DNA of 64,000 nucleotides from Acidilobaceae archaeon (GTDB lineage Archaea > Thermoproteota > Thermoprotei_A > Sulfolobales > Acidilobaceae), in the NCBI GenBank assembly GCA_027037535.1, contig JALVZQ010000008.1, positions 1-64,000 of the forward strand, in the 5' to 3' direction. Below the pieces are notes generated by a model. That model was given only the letters and a program-made list of their open reading frames with translations. It did not search any database and was not told where the DNA came from. Position numbers and translations under genes: made by a program. Below, one piece after another: positions 53,796-63,046 of the stretch (positions are counted from its first letter, which is position 1; every line of letters begins with the position of its first letter).

Positions 53796-55478
53796 ATGAA
53801 TAAACTCCTGACAGGTATATTCATGATAATTCTAATCTCCATATCGAGTCTTGCCCTCCTAGCTGCTCCCACTGCAACCGCACAGAGCGAGAATTGGCCT
53901 TGGGGAAATGCGCCTGAGCCATTTCCATGGCTTGAATACTTAAAATCACTGCCACACGAGTCAAACATAACACTAATCATCATTACGAGACATGAAGCCA
54001 CGATCACAGAAAAAGTTAGGGCTGAGTTCCTTAATAGCCCAATAGCAAAGCAGCTTGGAATCGACAATATCAGGTTCGTTAGCGCTGGTCCCGAACTCTG
54101 GGAGTCCTATATACAGAGAAGTATAGAGAGCGGTACTCCTATCGATATTGCATGGGGTGGAGGACCAACACTCTTCAACTTTATAGATGAAAAAGGATTT
54201 CTCCAGTCCATAAACCCTGAGATTAACCCTGCGTATTACGCTGTTCTCTATGAGATGTCGAAGATACCAAAAGAAATCGCCGGCGTATCCACAATAAAAT
54301 ATGGTCCCGACGGCTCGGTCCACTGGATAGGGGCGGCAATAAGTAGCTTCGGCTTCACTATAAACCATCAACTCATCAATAACCTAAACCTACCTGTACC
54401 TCAGACGTGGACTGACCTTACCAAACCTGAATACGCGAAACTATTGCCTGACACCCCTCTAATCGGAATCGCCGATCCAACAATGAGTACTAGTAACACA
54501 AGAATGTACGAGATAATACTTCAAGCCTATGGATGGGATCAAGGCTGGAGAATACTTACACTAATGGCAGCAAACTCAAAAATATTCGATAGCAGTAGCG
54601 GTGTAAGAGATGCAGTTATTAGAAACGAGATAGCCGCAGGCATTACAATTGACTTCTACGGATATACTGCAATGCACCAGAACCCCAACTGTGAGTATAT
54701 CCTTCCGCAGGGAGCAACCATAATCAACGCGGACCCAATCGCGATCATTAACGGCACAAAACACCCTGTACAAGCCGCTGCTTTCGTAGCATGGGTTCTA
54801 AGCCAGTACGGAGGCCAACAGATATGGCTTGATCCCGACATAAACAGATTACCTATAAACCCAGAAGTCTTCAACACAACCGTAGGACAGGAACGAACTG
54901 ATCTAAAACAAGCATACGAGTTGGCAACTACAAGCCCCGGAATAGACTTCAACGACACACTAGCACTTCTCACAGAGAGAGCAATGCAGTTCTACTTCAA
55001 AGCAACACTAGTCAACGCACACGATGATCTACAGGCTGTATGGGCACACATAGCAAAGGCCTATCTCAACGGCGAAATCAATGATGCAGAATTTAATTAT
55101 CTAGTCCAGAAACTAACTGATCCAGTAACATTCACTGATCCCGTAACTGGCGAGACAGTAACATTCACACAAGAGTACGCTATACGGATCAACGACAAAC
55201 TATCCGATCCACAAATATATCAGAGCCTCATGACGCAATGGGAAGAAAACGCACGTGAAAGATACCTAAACGCATACGATCTCCTAAATCAGATACTTAA
55301 TGGCGAACTAACAATAACAAGTGGACAGCAAACTGGGGGAGCTGCAACAGGTACACAAGGAGAAACCCAGACAACAACTGAAGGAGGATCCATAGGCTCT
55401 ACACTAACCAACAATATTACATTAATAATCGGAATTATAATAATAATCGCTGCAGCATACTTCATACTTAAACGCTAG
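53796..55478 (+). CDS. extracellular solute-binding protein (SBP family 1) with C-terminal anchor
   Basis: This 560-residue binding protein has an N-terminal signal (LLTGIFMIILISISSLALLAAP) and a two-lobed family 1 body (SNITLIIITRHEATITEKVRAEF, DIAWGGGPTLFNFIDEKG, WIGAAISSFGFTINHQLI). A Thr/Gly-rich linker and a C-terminal membrane helix (NITLIIGIIIIIAAAYFIL) follow. The family binds Fe(III), thiamine, polyamines or phosphonates. It heads an importer operon with a fused permease and an ATPase. C-terminal rather than lipid anchoring is the archaeal style. Confidence 0.92.
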   Translation: MNKLLTGIFMIILISISSLALLAAPTATAQSENWPWGNAPEPFPWLEYLKSLPHESNITLIIITRHEATITEKVRAEFLNSPIAKQLGIDNIRFVSAGPELWESYIQRSIESGTPIDIAWGGGPTLFNFIDEKGFLQSINPEINPAYYAVLYEMSKIPKEIAGVSTIKYGPDGSVHWIGAAISSFGFTINHQLINNLNLPVPQTWTDLTKPEYAKLLPDTPLIGIADPTMSTSNTRMYEIILQAYGWDQGWRILTLMAANSKIFDSSSGVRDAVIRNEIAAGITIDFYGYTAMHQNPNCEYILPQGATIINADPIAIINGTKHPVQAAAFVAWVLSQYGGQQIWLDPDINRLPINPEVFNTTVGQERTDLKQAYELATTSPGIDFNDTLALLTERAMQFYFKATLVNAHDDLQAVWAHIAKAYLNGEINDAEFNYLVQKLTDPVTFTDPVTGETVTFTQEYAIRINDKLSDPQIYQSLMTQWEENARERYLNAYDLLNQILNGELTITSGQQTGGAATGTQGETQTTTEGGSIGSTLTNNITLIIGIIIIIAAAYFILKR

Positions 55479-55498
55479 AGAACTAGAAAAATATAGAT

Positions 55499-55515
55499 TT
55501 CAACCCTTTTTCCCT
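55499..55515 (+). terminator. T-rich terminator after the binding-protein gene
   Basis: A pyrimidine run with five consecutive T (CCCTTTTTCCCTCC) lies about 20 bases after the stop codon, as is usual for archaeal intrinsic termination. It may be partial, since the permease follows. Confidence 0.4.
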
Positions 55516-55659
55516 CCTCTATAGTTATCCTGCTACGAGAAGACAAATTATTCTAGAGGCTAATACCCGCATATAATAAAGATACTCGTCTCGGATCATG
55601 ATATTCTATTTAATCCCTCAGAGTCCAAGTTATGGGTCATGGTCTGGGAGAGGAGGGCT

Positions 55660-57867
55660 ATGGCGAATGCAACTAACACTACTGACCATTACAAGATAAG
55701 GGATTTACTGCTGGTAGGATTAATCGGCGCAGTCCTCTACTATATAGGAGTGAACTATAATATCCCCGACTTAGACCTAATAGCCTGGATCCTTGCAATA
55801 ATAATCCCTATATCTATGTATAAAAGAGGCCTAGATGTAGAGAAATTAAAGTATAGCTTCTCGCTAAGCTTCCTCTCGATTGTCAGTTATTTATATGTCT
55901 TCATGGTACTTCTCTTAAGACTACCCGGGATTCCAAAAGCCATCTCAATACTACTAACACCCATAGTAGTGGTCTCCTTTGTTTACTCGGTAGACACTTA
56001 TCTAAAGAAAAGAAAAACAGCACGTCAAGAAATCAAATTACCATTCTCGAAAAAAGTAAAGGCAACACTGTACTCGCTTGATACTCTAGTTATAGCTTTC
56101 CTAGTTATCGGAACAGTAATGCTAGTAGTATTTCTACTAGCTCCGGTCCTAATAATGCTATGGAATGCGTTCATCACTCCGCCTGGAACACCGTTCTATG
56201 AGAACTTCAAGACTATATTTACTACTAGAAAATATATCAGGCTTATCACTTTCGGCGAATCGCCATGGAGCTTCCAATATATAGGCGACGAGAAAGTTCT
56301 TGTCATAACCGGCGTTAACTATGGAGTACTCTTAAACAGCCTTATCAACAGCGTGATAGTCACGACAGTAGCCACAATACTAGGGATAATAGTGGCATTC
56401 GTATTGGCCAGATACAGGTTTCCAGGCAAGACCTTCCTAAGGATACTTGCACTTGTACCCTTGTTCGTCACCCCCTTCATAAACAGCTACGTTATAAAGA
56501 TCTTGTTTAGTGCAAGCGGACCCATATCAATTATAACCAAGAACCTGTTTGGATTCGCAGTACAAATCGACTCACTGGCCGGTGTGACAATCGCCCAAAT
56601 CATGGCATTCTACCCAATAGTTTACCTTAACGCATATGCCAGCTTCTTGAATATAGATCCTAGTATGGAGGAACAAGCAGAGAATCTAGGAGCCAAAGGA
56701 TTCAAGCTATTCTCGACTGTAACACTACCCCTAGCCCTTCCCGGCATAGCGGCAGGCAGCATAATCGTTTTCATATTCAGCCTCGAGGATCTAGGAGCGC
56801 CCATAGTATTCCAAGAAAGAAGACTAATGAGCTACCTGATATACAGCGGGTTCACAAGTGAGACCGGAGTCATATCGCCCGAGCTCGCAGCGCTTGGATT
56901 CGTCATGCTGTTCCTAGCGGTAGTAAGCTTCCTAAGTATCAAAAACTACGTTGGAATGCGTAGCTATGCCATGATTAGTAGAGGTGGAAGATGGAAACCT
57001 CGAGAAAGAAAACTAGGAATAAAAGGCTTACTCGTAGTGTATCTTATACTACTACCACTTATTATTTGGACAGCAATGCCACAAATAGGGGTAGTGCTCC
57101 TAGCATTCAATATGATGAGTCCAACCGGCTTCTATATACATCCAGAGCAGGCTACACCAACATACTTCCTAGAGCTATTCCAGAACCCCAATATCTTCAT
57201 ATATATCAAGAACACTATCACATATGCTCTAGTAGCCGTATTTATAGCTACTACACTATCCATAATCATAGGATATGCTGTTAGCAGGGTCAAAATAAGA
57301 TTCATAACCTCGGCCCTAGACGCTCTCTCGACAATACCAATAGCAATACCTGGACTAGTAATTGCCCTAGGATACTACTTCTTCTTCGCCACACTGTTTA
57401 AGGGAACGCCACTAGACCCTACAAGTGGGCCAACTGTGTTCCAAGCATGGATAGTGCTAATAATAGCATATAGTATAAGAAAGCTACCATTCGTAGTTAG
57501 AAGCGTATTCGCAGGATTCCAACAGGTCCATGTCGCGCTAGAAGAGGCAGCCCTCAACCTGGGAGCAACAAGGAGAAAAGTAGTCTTCGGAATAGTACTA
57601 CCATTAATCCTTGCCTATATTATAAGCGGAGCAATCATAGGCTTCATCTATATTAGCACAGAGGTAAGCACAAGCATAACCATAGGATCCCTAAGATCCG
57701 ATCAGGCACCCATGACATACTATATGAAAAATATCTATATTGGAGGCCAATTAGCAGGGATCCAATACGTGGCTGCAATGGGTGTACTACTCATACTCTT
57801 CCAGCTACTCGCAATACTTATAGTCATACTAGGATTAAAGCAGAGCTACGCCTTCATAGGTGCGTAG
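55660..57867 (+). CDS. fused ABC transporter permease (Fe/thiamine/phosphonate type)
   Basis: This protein of 735 residues (742 from ATG 55639) contains two binding-protein-dependent permease domains in one chain, with about 14-16 membrane spans. The two EAA loops are EEQAENLGAKGFKLFSTVTLPLALPG and EEAALNLGATRRKVVFGIVLPLI. Fusion of both halves is normal for the FbpB/ThiP/PhnV group. A strong GAGAGGAGGG site favours ATG 55660 (MANATNTTDHYK). The first 120 residues form extra N-terminal spans. It lies between its binding protein and ATPase genes. Confidence 0.92.
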   Translation: MANATNTTDHYKIRDLLLVGLIGAVLYYIGVNYNIPDLDLIAWILAIIIPISMYKRGLDVEKLKYSFSLSFLSIVSYLYVFMVLLLRLPGIPKAISILLTPIVVVSFVYSVDTYLKKRKTARQEIKLPFSKKVKATLYSLDTLVIAFLVIGTVMLVVFLLAPVLIMLWNAFITPPGTPFYENFKTIFTTRKYIRLITFGESPWSFQYIGDEKVLVITGVNYGVLLNSLINSVIVTTVATILGIIVAFVLARYRFPGKTFLRILALVPLFVTPFINSYVIKILFSASGPISIITKNLFGFAVQIDSLAGVTIAQIMAFYPIVYLNAYASFLNIDPSMEEQAENLGAKGFKLFSTVTLPLALPGIAAGSIIVFIFSLEDLGAPIVFQERRLMSYLIYSGFTSETGVISPELAALGFVMLFLAVVSFLSIKNYVGMRSYAMISRGGRWKPRERKLGIKGLLVVYLILLPLIIWTAMPQIGVVLLAFNMMSPTGFYIHPEQATPTYFLELFQNPNIFIYIKNTITYALVAVFIATTLSIIIGYAVSRVKIRFITSALDALSTIPIAIPGLVIALGYYFFFATLFKGTPLDPTSGPTVFQAWIVLIIAYSIRKLPFVVRSVFAGFQQVHVALEEAALNLGATRRKVVFGIVLPLILAYIISGAIIGFIYISTEVSTSITIGSLRSDQAPMTYYMKNIYIGGQLAGIQYVAAMGVLLILFQLLAILIVILGLKQSYAFIGA

Positions 57868-57934
57868 CGATGACGTCTTCTAATTTTTTACAATATACAA
57901 GAACACCTATGCATAGGAGGGAGGGAGAAAACGC

Positions 57935-58999
57935 TTGACAAGAATCAAGCTAGAAAACGTGACAAAGGTATTCGGGAACACAATAGCTGTGGATAACGTA
58001 AGCCTTGAAATAAACGAGGGAGAATTCTTCACAATCATAGGTCCAAGCGGTTGCGGTAAGACGACAACTCTAAGAATAATTGCTGGATTCGAACTCCCGG
58101 AGCAGGGCAAGATATACTTCGACGATCAAGACGTCACGTATCTCAAACCATATCATCGAAACACAGCAATGGTGTTCCAGAACTACGCCTTATGGCCTCA
58201 TATGACTGTATACGATAACATTGCATATGGTCTTAGGCTCAGAAAAGTCCCAGAAGAAGAAATCAAGAAAAGAGTCAAGTGGGCTCTTGAACTAGTAGAC
58301 CTAGAGGGCGTCGAGAAACGTTATCCATTACAATTAAGTGGAGGCCAACAACAGAGAGTGGCCCTGGCGAGAGCCCTCGTCGTTGAGCCAAACGTCCTTC
58401 TACTCGATGAGCCCCTAAGCAACCTAGACGCTAAGCTGAGAGTCGAAATGAGAGAAGAAATCAAATCGCTCCAGAAACGATTAAAAATAACAACTGTATA
58501 TGTAACACACGACCAGCTCGAAGCATTAAGCATGAGCGACCGGATAGCCGTCATGAACAAGGGTAAAGTCCTGCAGATCGATACTCCCACAAATCTCTAC
58601 TTCAAACCTAACAGCTTGTTCGTAGCTAGTTTCCTAGGCAGGAGTAATGTTCTAGAAGGACGTGTTACCGGTACTCTGGACAACAGCATGGTGAGAGTAT
58701 ATGTAGATCAACTAGACAAGGAACTAATAATATACACGCATGGCGGAATTGAGACCGGAAAAGTGCATGTTGTTATAAGGCCAGAGAGCTTCGAACTAGT
58801 AGAAGACCTCGTTGACAGAGATAACATTATAGAGGGAATAATAGAGGATTCAATGTTCCTAGGAGACAAAATAGAAGCCAGAGTAATATCCGGCCCGGCA
58901 AAACTAACTATCTACTTGCCCAACAAGACAATTGTAAGACAAGGACAAAAAGTAATGCTTCATATACCTCCTGATAGAATGGTGGCCCTGCCCGCATAG
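57935..58999 (+). CDS. ABC transporter ATPase (FbpC/PotA/ThiQ-like)
   Basis: This 354-residue ATPase has Walker A GPSGCGKTTTLR, Q-loop VFQNYALWPHMTV, signature LSGGQQQRVALARAL, Walker B VLLLDEPLSNLD, H-loop VTHD, and a C-terminal TOBE domain (about residues 240-350). It powers the adjacent fused permease. The start is TTG 57935, with AGGAGGGAGG about 9-10 bases ahead. The ligand cannot be read from the sequence. Confidence 0.94.
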   Translation: MTRIKLENVTKVFGNTIAVDNVSLEINEGEFFTIIGPSGCGKTTTLRIIAGFELPEQGKIYFDDQDVTYLKPYHRNTAMVFQNYALWPHMTVYDNIAYGLRLRKVPEEEIKKRVKWALELVDLEGVEKRYPLQLSGGQQQRVALARALVVEPNVLLLDEPLSNLDAKLRVEMREEIKSLQKRLKITTVYVTHDQLEALSMSDRIAVMNKGKVLQIDTPTNLYFKPNSLFVASFLGRSNVLEGRVTGTLDNSMVRVYVDQLDKELIIYTHGGIETGKVHVVIRPESFELVEDLVDRDNIIEGIIEDSMFLGDKIEARVISGPAKLTIYLPNKTIVRQGQKVMLHIPPDRMVALPA

Positions 59000-59037
59000 G
59001 CTATTTTTCCTATACCAAAACTATACTATTAAGCCTA

Positions 59038-60042
59038 CTAGAGATAGTCTCTTAGCTCTAGATACTCTATAACATCAGTGATCATTACCCGGGCCGTTCT
59101 CCAAGCAGGCCCCGCCGGGCCCTCAATAACTATATTCTCTCCCTCGACTCGGAATACAATCACGTTGCCCTCTTTCTCAGCCCTATACAAGGGATCATCC
59201 ATAGATACCTTGGCAGGATACACTTTGAAAACTTTCTTCTCTAAATCCGCAAATGCTACTTGTTTCACTCTGAATCCCTCATTCAATGCTTTTCTTATTT
59301 CTTCCTCGCTATACTCCTCTATAGGAGTTCTATCTACCTCATCTATGCTTATCCTTATCCCGAGCGTGTTAACAAGAATAGTTATCTTGGCGGCAGCGTC
59401 CAGACCATGAGTATCTACAGTATGATCTGGCTCTAGGAGCTTCGCTTCTTTAGCTTTTTCGATAGCCTCTTCAAAACTTAGACCTTTCTCCACGAGACCA
59501 AGGATATAGTTTGATGACGCGTTTAGGACTGCTCTTATCGACAACACGTCACGACCCCTTAGACCTTTGGCAGAATCTATAGCTGGCGTGCCTGCTGCTA
59601 CCGTAGCCCTATATCCTATATATACTCCTCTTCTCTTAGCGTAGTCCATTAATCCTTGATAGTCTCTGGCTAATACAGTCTTATCCGCGGTAATTATAGA
59701 GATCCCTGCTTCGGCAAGAGCCTTATAGATAGTGGTGTTCGGTTCGCCTGTTTCGTATGAGGGCGGCATAACTATCATAGCGAGCTCGGCTCCTGTAAGT
59801 AGAGCGCCTTCTACAGATCCTACCCCTGGCCTAAAGGATGGATGCTTTTCAAGCTTCTCGTCTTTCTCGATCAGCCTCAATAGGTTTACCTTATCAGCTG
59901 GACCGCCGACAAGTACAGAGCCCTTACTGGCACTGACTCCTACTAGTTCCATACCATATTTTTGTCCTTCTCTAAGTACAAGCTTCACGAGTTCCTTGCC
60001 TACATTACCGAAACCCACCACGAAAACATTTACTTCGACCAT
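59038..60042 (-). CDS. homoserine dehydrogenase
   Basis: This protein of about 334 residues has an NAD(P)-binding N-terminus VNVFVVGFGNVGKEL and GISIITADKTVLARDY. The catalytic domain is TVAAGTPAIDSAKGLRGRDVLSIRAVLNASSNYIL, with the Lys/Asp region AKEAKLLEPDHTVDTHGLDAAAK. It reduces aspartate semialdehyde to homoserine for Thr and Met synthesis. It has no ACT domain, so feedback control is probably elsewhere. ATG 60042 is preferred to TTG 60057. Convergent with the transporter operon. Confidence 0.92.
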   Translation of the reverse strand: MVEVNVFVVGFGNVGKELVKLVLREGQKYGMELVGVSASKGSVLVGGPADKVNLLRLIEKDEKLEKHPSFRPGVGSVEGALLTGAELAMIVMPPSYETGEPNTTIYKALAEAGISIITADKTVLARDYQGLMDYAKRRGVYIGYRATVAAGTPAIDSAKGLRGRDVLSIRAVLNASSNYILGLVEKGLSFEEAIEKAKEAKLLEPDHTVDTHGLDAAAKITILVNTLGIRISIDEVDRTPIEEYSEEEIRKALNEGFRVKQVAFADLEKKVFKVYPAKVSMDDPLYRAEKEGNVIVFRVEGENIVIEGPAGPAWRTARVMITDVIEYLELRDYL

Positions 60043-60175
60043 AACATTGAGCACCAATGATAAAGGTACCTGTCCTAGAATTATATACAGTTACTAGAGT
60101 TAGGTGTATTTTGTTCTAGCCCACACAATGAAATAGATAGAACTATACGAATATAATATGGAAGGGTGACGGCAA

Positions 60176-61084
60176 TTGACCGATCTAAACTTAGAAAAGA
60201 CATTCTATGAATTCATAAAGACAATTGCCACAGGGATTCCCGAAGATATATACACTACGATAAAGGGCGCATATGAAAAAGAAGATAACCCAGTCGCAAA
60301 AACACAGCTAAAAGCAATCCTAGAAGATATGGAAATAGCATGCAAGAAGAAGAGACCAATATGCCAAGACACGGGCACTCCCTATCTGTGGATCGAGATA
60401 GGAGAGGACTTCCCAGTTAAATCAACAAAGGTCATACAACAATTCACAAACGCTCTAAGAAAAGTAACAAAAGAAGGATACCTAAGACCCAACGCAGTAG
60501 ACCCGCTATACTTCAAAAACAGCGGTGACAATACAGGAAGATACATTCCATGGATCCATGTAGAACCAGTACCCGGAGACAAGCTCAAAGTATATCTCAT
60601 GACAAAAGGAGGAGGTAGTGAAGCCCCAAGCACCCTAGTAATGTCGACTCCTCTAAAAGGATTCGAGAACCTTAAGAAAACAGTTATAGACGCAATAGCA
60701 AGAGCAGGAGCACTTCCATGTCCTCCAGTCATAGTAGGCGTAGCCATCGGAGCCGGTGCAGACATAGTGATGTCTCTTGCCAAGAAAGCACTCCTAAGAC
60801 CAATAGGCGATAGGCATCCAGACCCTAAAGCCGCCAAAATAGAAGAAGAACTACTGAAAGCCCTTAACAAGCTCGAGATAGGACCACATGGATTTGGCGG
60901 TAAACTAACAGCCCTAGACGTAAAGTTTGATTACTCGTACAGGCACCCTGCAACGTTCGCCATAGGTGTAGTAACGAGCTGCTGGGCAACGAGACGAGGA
61001 ATAATAGAGATTTCTCCCGATGGATCCTCGAAGATGTTGACCCGGCATCTTAGACTCGTAGACGGTGAATGCAAGATAATCTAG
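60176..61084 (+). CDS. class I fumarate hydratase, alpha subunit
   Basis: This 302-residue protein is the N-terminal half of the [4Fe-4S] fumarase/tartrate dehydratase. Three cluster Cys are visible: Cys63 (PICQDTGT), Cys182 (LPCPPVIVG) and Cys269 (VTSCWATRRG). It interconverts fumarate and malate in the citric acid cycle with the beta subunit encoded next. The start is TTG 60176 after GGGTGA. Length is normal for split-type enzymes. Confidence 0.93.
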   Translation: MTDLNLEKTFYEFIKTIATGIPEDIYTTIKGAYEKEDNPVAKTQLKAILEDMEIACKKKRPICQDTGTPYLWIEIGEDFPVKSTKVIQQFTNALRKVTKEGYLRPNAVDPLYFKNSGDNTGRYIPWIHVEPVPGDKLKVYLMTKGGGSEAPSTLVMSTPLKGFENLKKTVIDAIARAGALPCPPVIVGVAIGAGADIVMSLAKKALLRPIGDRHPDPKAAKIEEELLKALNKLEIGPHGFGGKLTALDVKFDYSYRHPATFAIGVVTSCWATRRGIIEISPDGSSKMLTRHLRLVDGECKII

Positions 61085-61097
61085 GGAGGTGATTGGA

Positions 61098-61724
61098 ATG
61101 AGCGAAGCACGTGTATTTCATCTAAAGACTCCGCTAAGCGACGAGGATATTTCTAAGCTTAGAGTCGGAGATATAGTTTATGTTACCGGTATAATGGTTA
61201 CTGCTAGAGACGAGGCACATAAGAAGATTCTCGAAGTAATAGAGAGTGGTGAAAAGCTACCTATAGACCTAAAGGGACTGGTACTATACCACTGTGGACC
61301 TGTCGTGAGGAAAAAAGAGGACGGCTCCTGGGAAGTAGTTGCAGCGGGACCCACAACAAGCATGAGAATGGAAAGCGTCGAGGCAGAATTCATCGAGAAA
61401 ACAGGAGTCAAGATGATAGTGGGTAAAGGAGGAATGGGACAGCGTACAGCCGAGGCCATGAAAAAACACAAAGCAGTCTACGCAGTATTTACCGGTGGAG
61501 CCGGGGCCCTTGCCGCTGACAGAATAAAGCGCGTCGTCGACGTCTACTGGCTAGACGAACTCGGCATACCCGAGGCTGTTTGGGTATTCGAAGTCGAAGA
61601 ATTCGGTCCTCTCGTAGTGACAATAGACACAACAGGCAAAAACTACTATGAAGAGAAAATGAAGGAAGTCAAGATGAAGGCCGAGAAGATTAAGGAAGAA
61701 CTAATGAAAATAGAATTCGAGTAA
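61098..61724 (+). CDS. class I fumarate hydratase, beta subunit
   Basis: This 208-residue beta subunit has the family blocks FHLKTPLSDEDISKLRVGD, YVTGIMVTARDEAHKK, YHCGPVV, GPTTSMRME, VGKGGMG and FTGGAGALAADRI. The reading frame opens at GTG 61089, but GGGAGGTGAT (61084-61093) just before ATG 61098 fixes the start there. It begins 13 bases after the alpha subunit, so the two are translated from one message. Confidence 0.94.
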   Translation: MSEARVFHLKTPLSDEDISKLRVGDIVYVTGIMVTARDEAHKKILEVIESGEKLPIDLKGLVLYHCGPVVRKKEDGSWEVVAAGPTTSMRMESVEAEFIEKTGVKMIVGKGGMGQRTAEAMKKHKAVYAVFTGGAGALAADRIKRVVDVYWLDELGIPEAVWVFEVEEFGPLVVTIDTTGKNYYEEKMKEVKMKAEKIKEELMKIEFE

Positions 61725-61746
61725 CGAGCTATCAATTAACAATTAG

Positions 61747-61756
61747 ATTCTTTTTC
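61747..61756 (+). terminator. T-rich terminator after the fumarase genes
   Basis: TTCTTTTTCC lies about 25 bases after the beta-subunit stop, ahead of a convergent gene. Confidence 0.4.
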
Positions 61757-61778
61757 CCATGAATCCAATAGTTAACTA

Positions 61779-62957
61779 TTACATTTTTTCAACATAGATA
61801 TACGCTCCCTTCAGATAGTCAAGGTACTCGGCTCTCCTTAATACATGATCAGGTGCTGCTCCTTTGATACTACCTAGAATACTGTAGTCTAGATTACTAT
61901 CCATTAAGACGTCGTTCACCACGTTGAGAAACATCTCTCGTGTTAGGAAGTAGCTACAGCTACTCAGATATAGTATTCCTTGCCTCTGGATTCGGTTCGC
62001 GCTCCATCTATAGGACGAGTAGTATGCCGATAGACCTCTTCTCACAGATCTTTTATCTGATTTTTGTATGAACGCTGGTGGATCTACTATGACTACATCA
62101 AAACCAGTAAGACTTGGATTTTCTCGGATGACGTCCCATATCGATGCATTAATTATCCTATAGGATTTTACATTGTTGAGTTCGAGGTTTTTCCTCAGCA
62201 AGGCTACAGCAATCGGATCCTCCTCAATAAATGTTACGTTGGAGGCTCCTGCAAGCCATGCATGTACACCGAATGCTCCTGTATAGGCGAATACGTCCAG
62301 CACTCTTTCCCTGTATCCAATATACCGGTATAGTTCGAGCCTATTCATCCGTTGATCCAGGTAGAAACCTGTTTTCTGACCCATCTCTACATTAACTATA
62401 AATTTTGCTTCATTCTCCTCTATTGTTACTTGTTTAATCTTTTTTAGAAACCATCTCTTCCGGGGTTCTAGGCCGATATCTTTTCTGGAGCGTTGCGTGC
62501 TCTTCTCGAAGACTCCTTCTATACCTATTATCTGGTTTAAGATCCGTGCAATTTTTTCAATGTACATATCAATGGCGCTGCTACTTGATTGTATTACGGC
62601 GACTTTTTCGTCAAAAACATCTATTATAAGGCCCGATAACAGGTCGCCGTCACTATTAACGAGACGATAACTCCGTGTTTTTCTGAGCCCTGATAGCTCT
62701 CTTCTCCGTAGACTTGCCTCGAGCTTCATTCTAAACACTTGTACGGGATTAGTATCTGGACACTCATGGTGATATAGTATTCTTAATGCTACAGGTCCTA
62801 CAGCTTCATATATTCCGCAAGCTTTAATACCTGAGGGAGTCTTTATGTCGACTATGTCCCCATTTCTTACACCATGTGTTGCCCGCACCCATTTCCTGTA
62901 TATTATCCCGGTTCCCCTCTCTAGATGGCGCTCGCCTTCGCCGATCACTGTTATCAT
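61779..62957 (-). CDS. RlmI/YccW-like rRNA methyltransferase with PUA domain
   Basis: This protein of about 392 residues has an N-terminal PUA domain (RKWVRATHGVRNGDIVDIKTP), an EEHD-like middle (GLIIDVFDEKVAVIQSSS, GQKTGFYLDQRMNR) and a C-terminal SAM fold (VLDVFAYTGAFGVHAWLAG, VTFIEEDPIAVALLRKN, VVIVDPPAF). Bacterial RlmI makes m5C in 23S rRNA; the archaeal target is unproven. A Cys in SSCSYFLT may be the m5C catalytic residue. AGGAGG eight bases ahead supports ATG 62957 over ATG 62984. Confidence 0.9.
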   Translation of the reverse strand: MITVIGEGERHLERGTGIIYRKWVRATHGVRNGDIVDIKTPSGIKACGIYEAVGPVALRILYHHECPDTNPVQVFRMKLEASLRRRELSGLRKTRSYRLVNSDGDLLSGLIIDVFDEKVAVIQSSSSAIDMYIEKIARILNQIIGIEGVFEKSTQRSRKDIGLEPRKRWFLKKIKQVTIEENEAKFIVNVEMGQKTGFYLDQRMNRLELYRYIGYRERVLDVFAYTGAFGVHAWLAGASNVTFIEEDPIAVALLRKNLELNNVKSYRIINASIWDVIRENPSLTGFDVVIVDPPAFIQKSDKRSVRRGLSAYYSSYRWSANRIQRQGILYLSSCSYFLTREMFLNVVNDVLMDSNLDYSILGSIKGAAPDHVLRRAEYLDYLKGAYIYVEKM

Positions 62958-63046
62958 TTTTTCTTCCTCCTTTCTTGGTTGCAAGATTTAACATACGAAG
63001 CTTGGAAGGTTTCACTTCGATACACGTTGACGTATTTAGTGATTAA

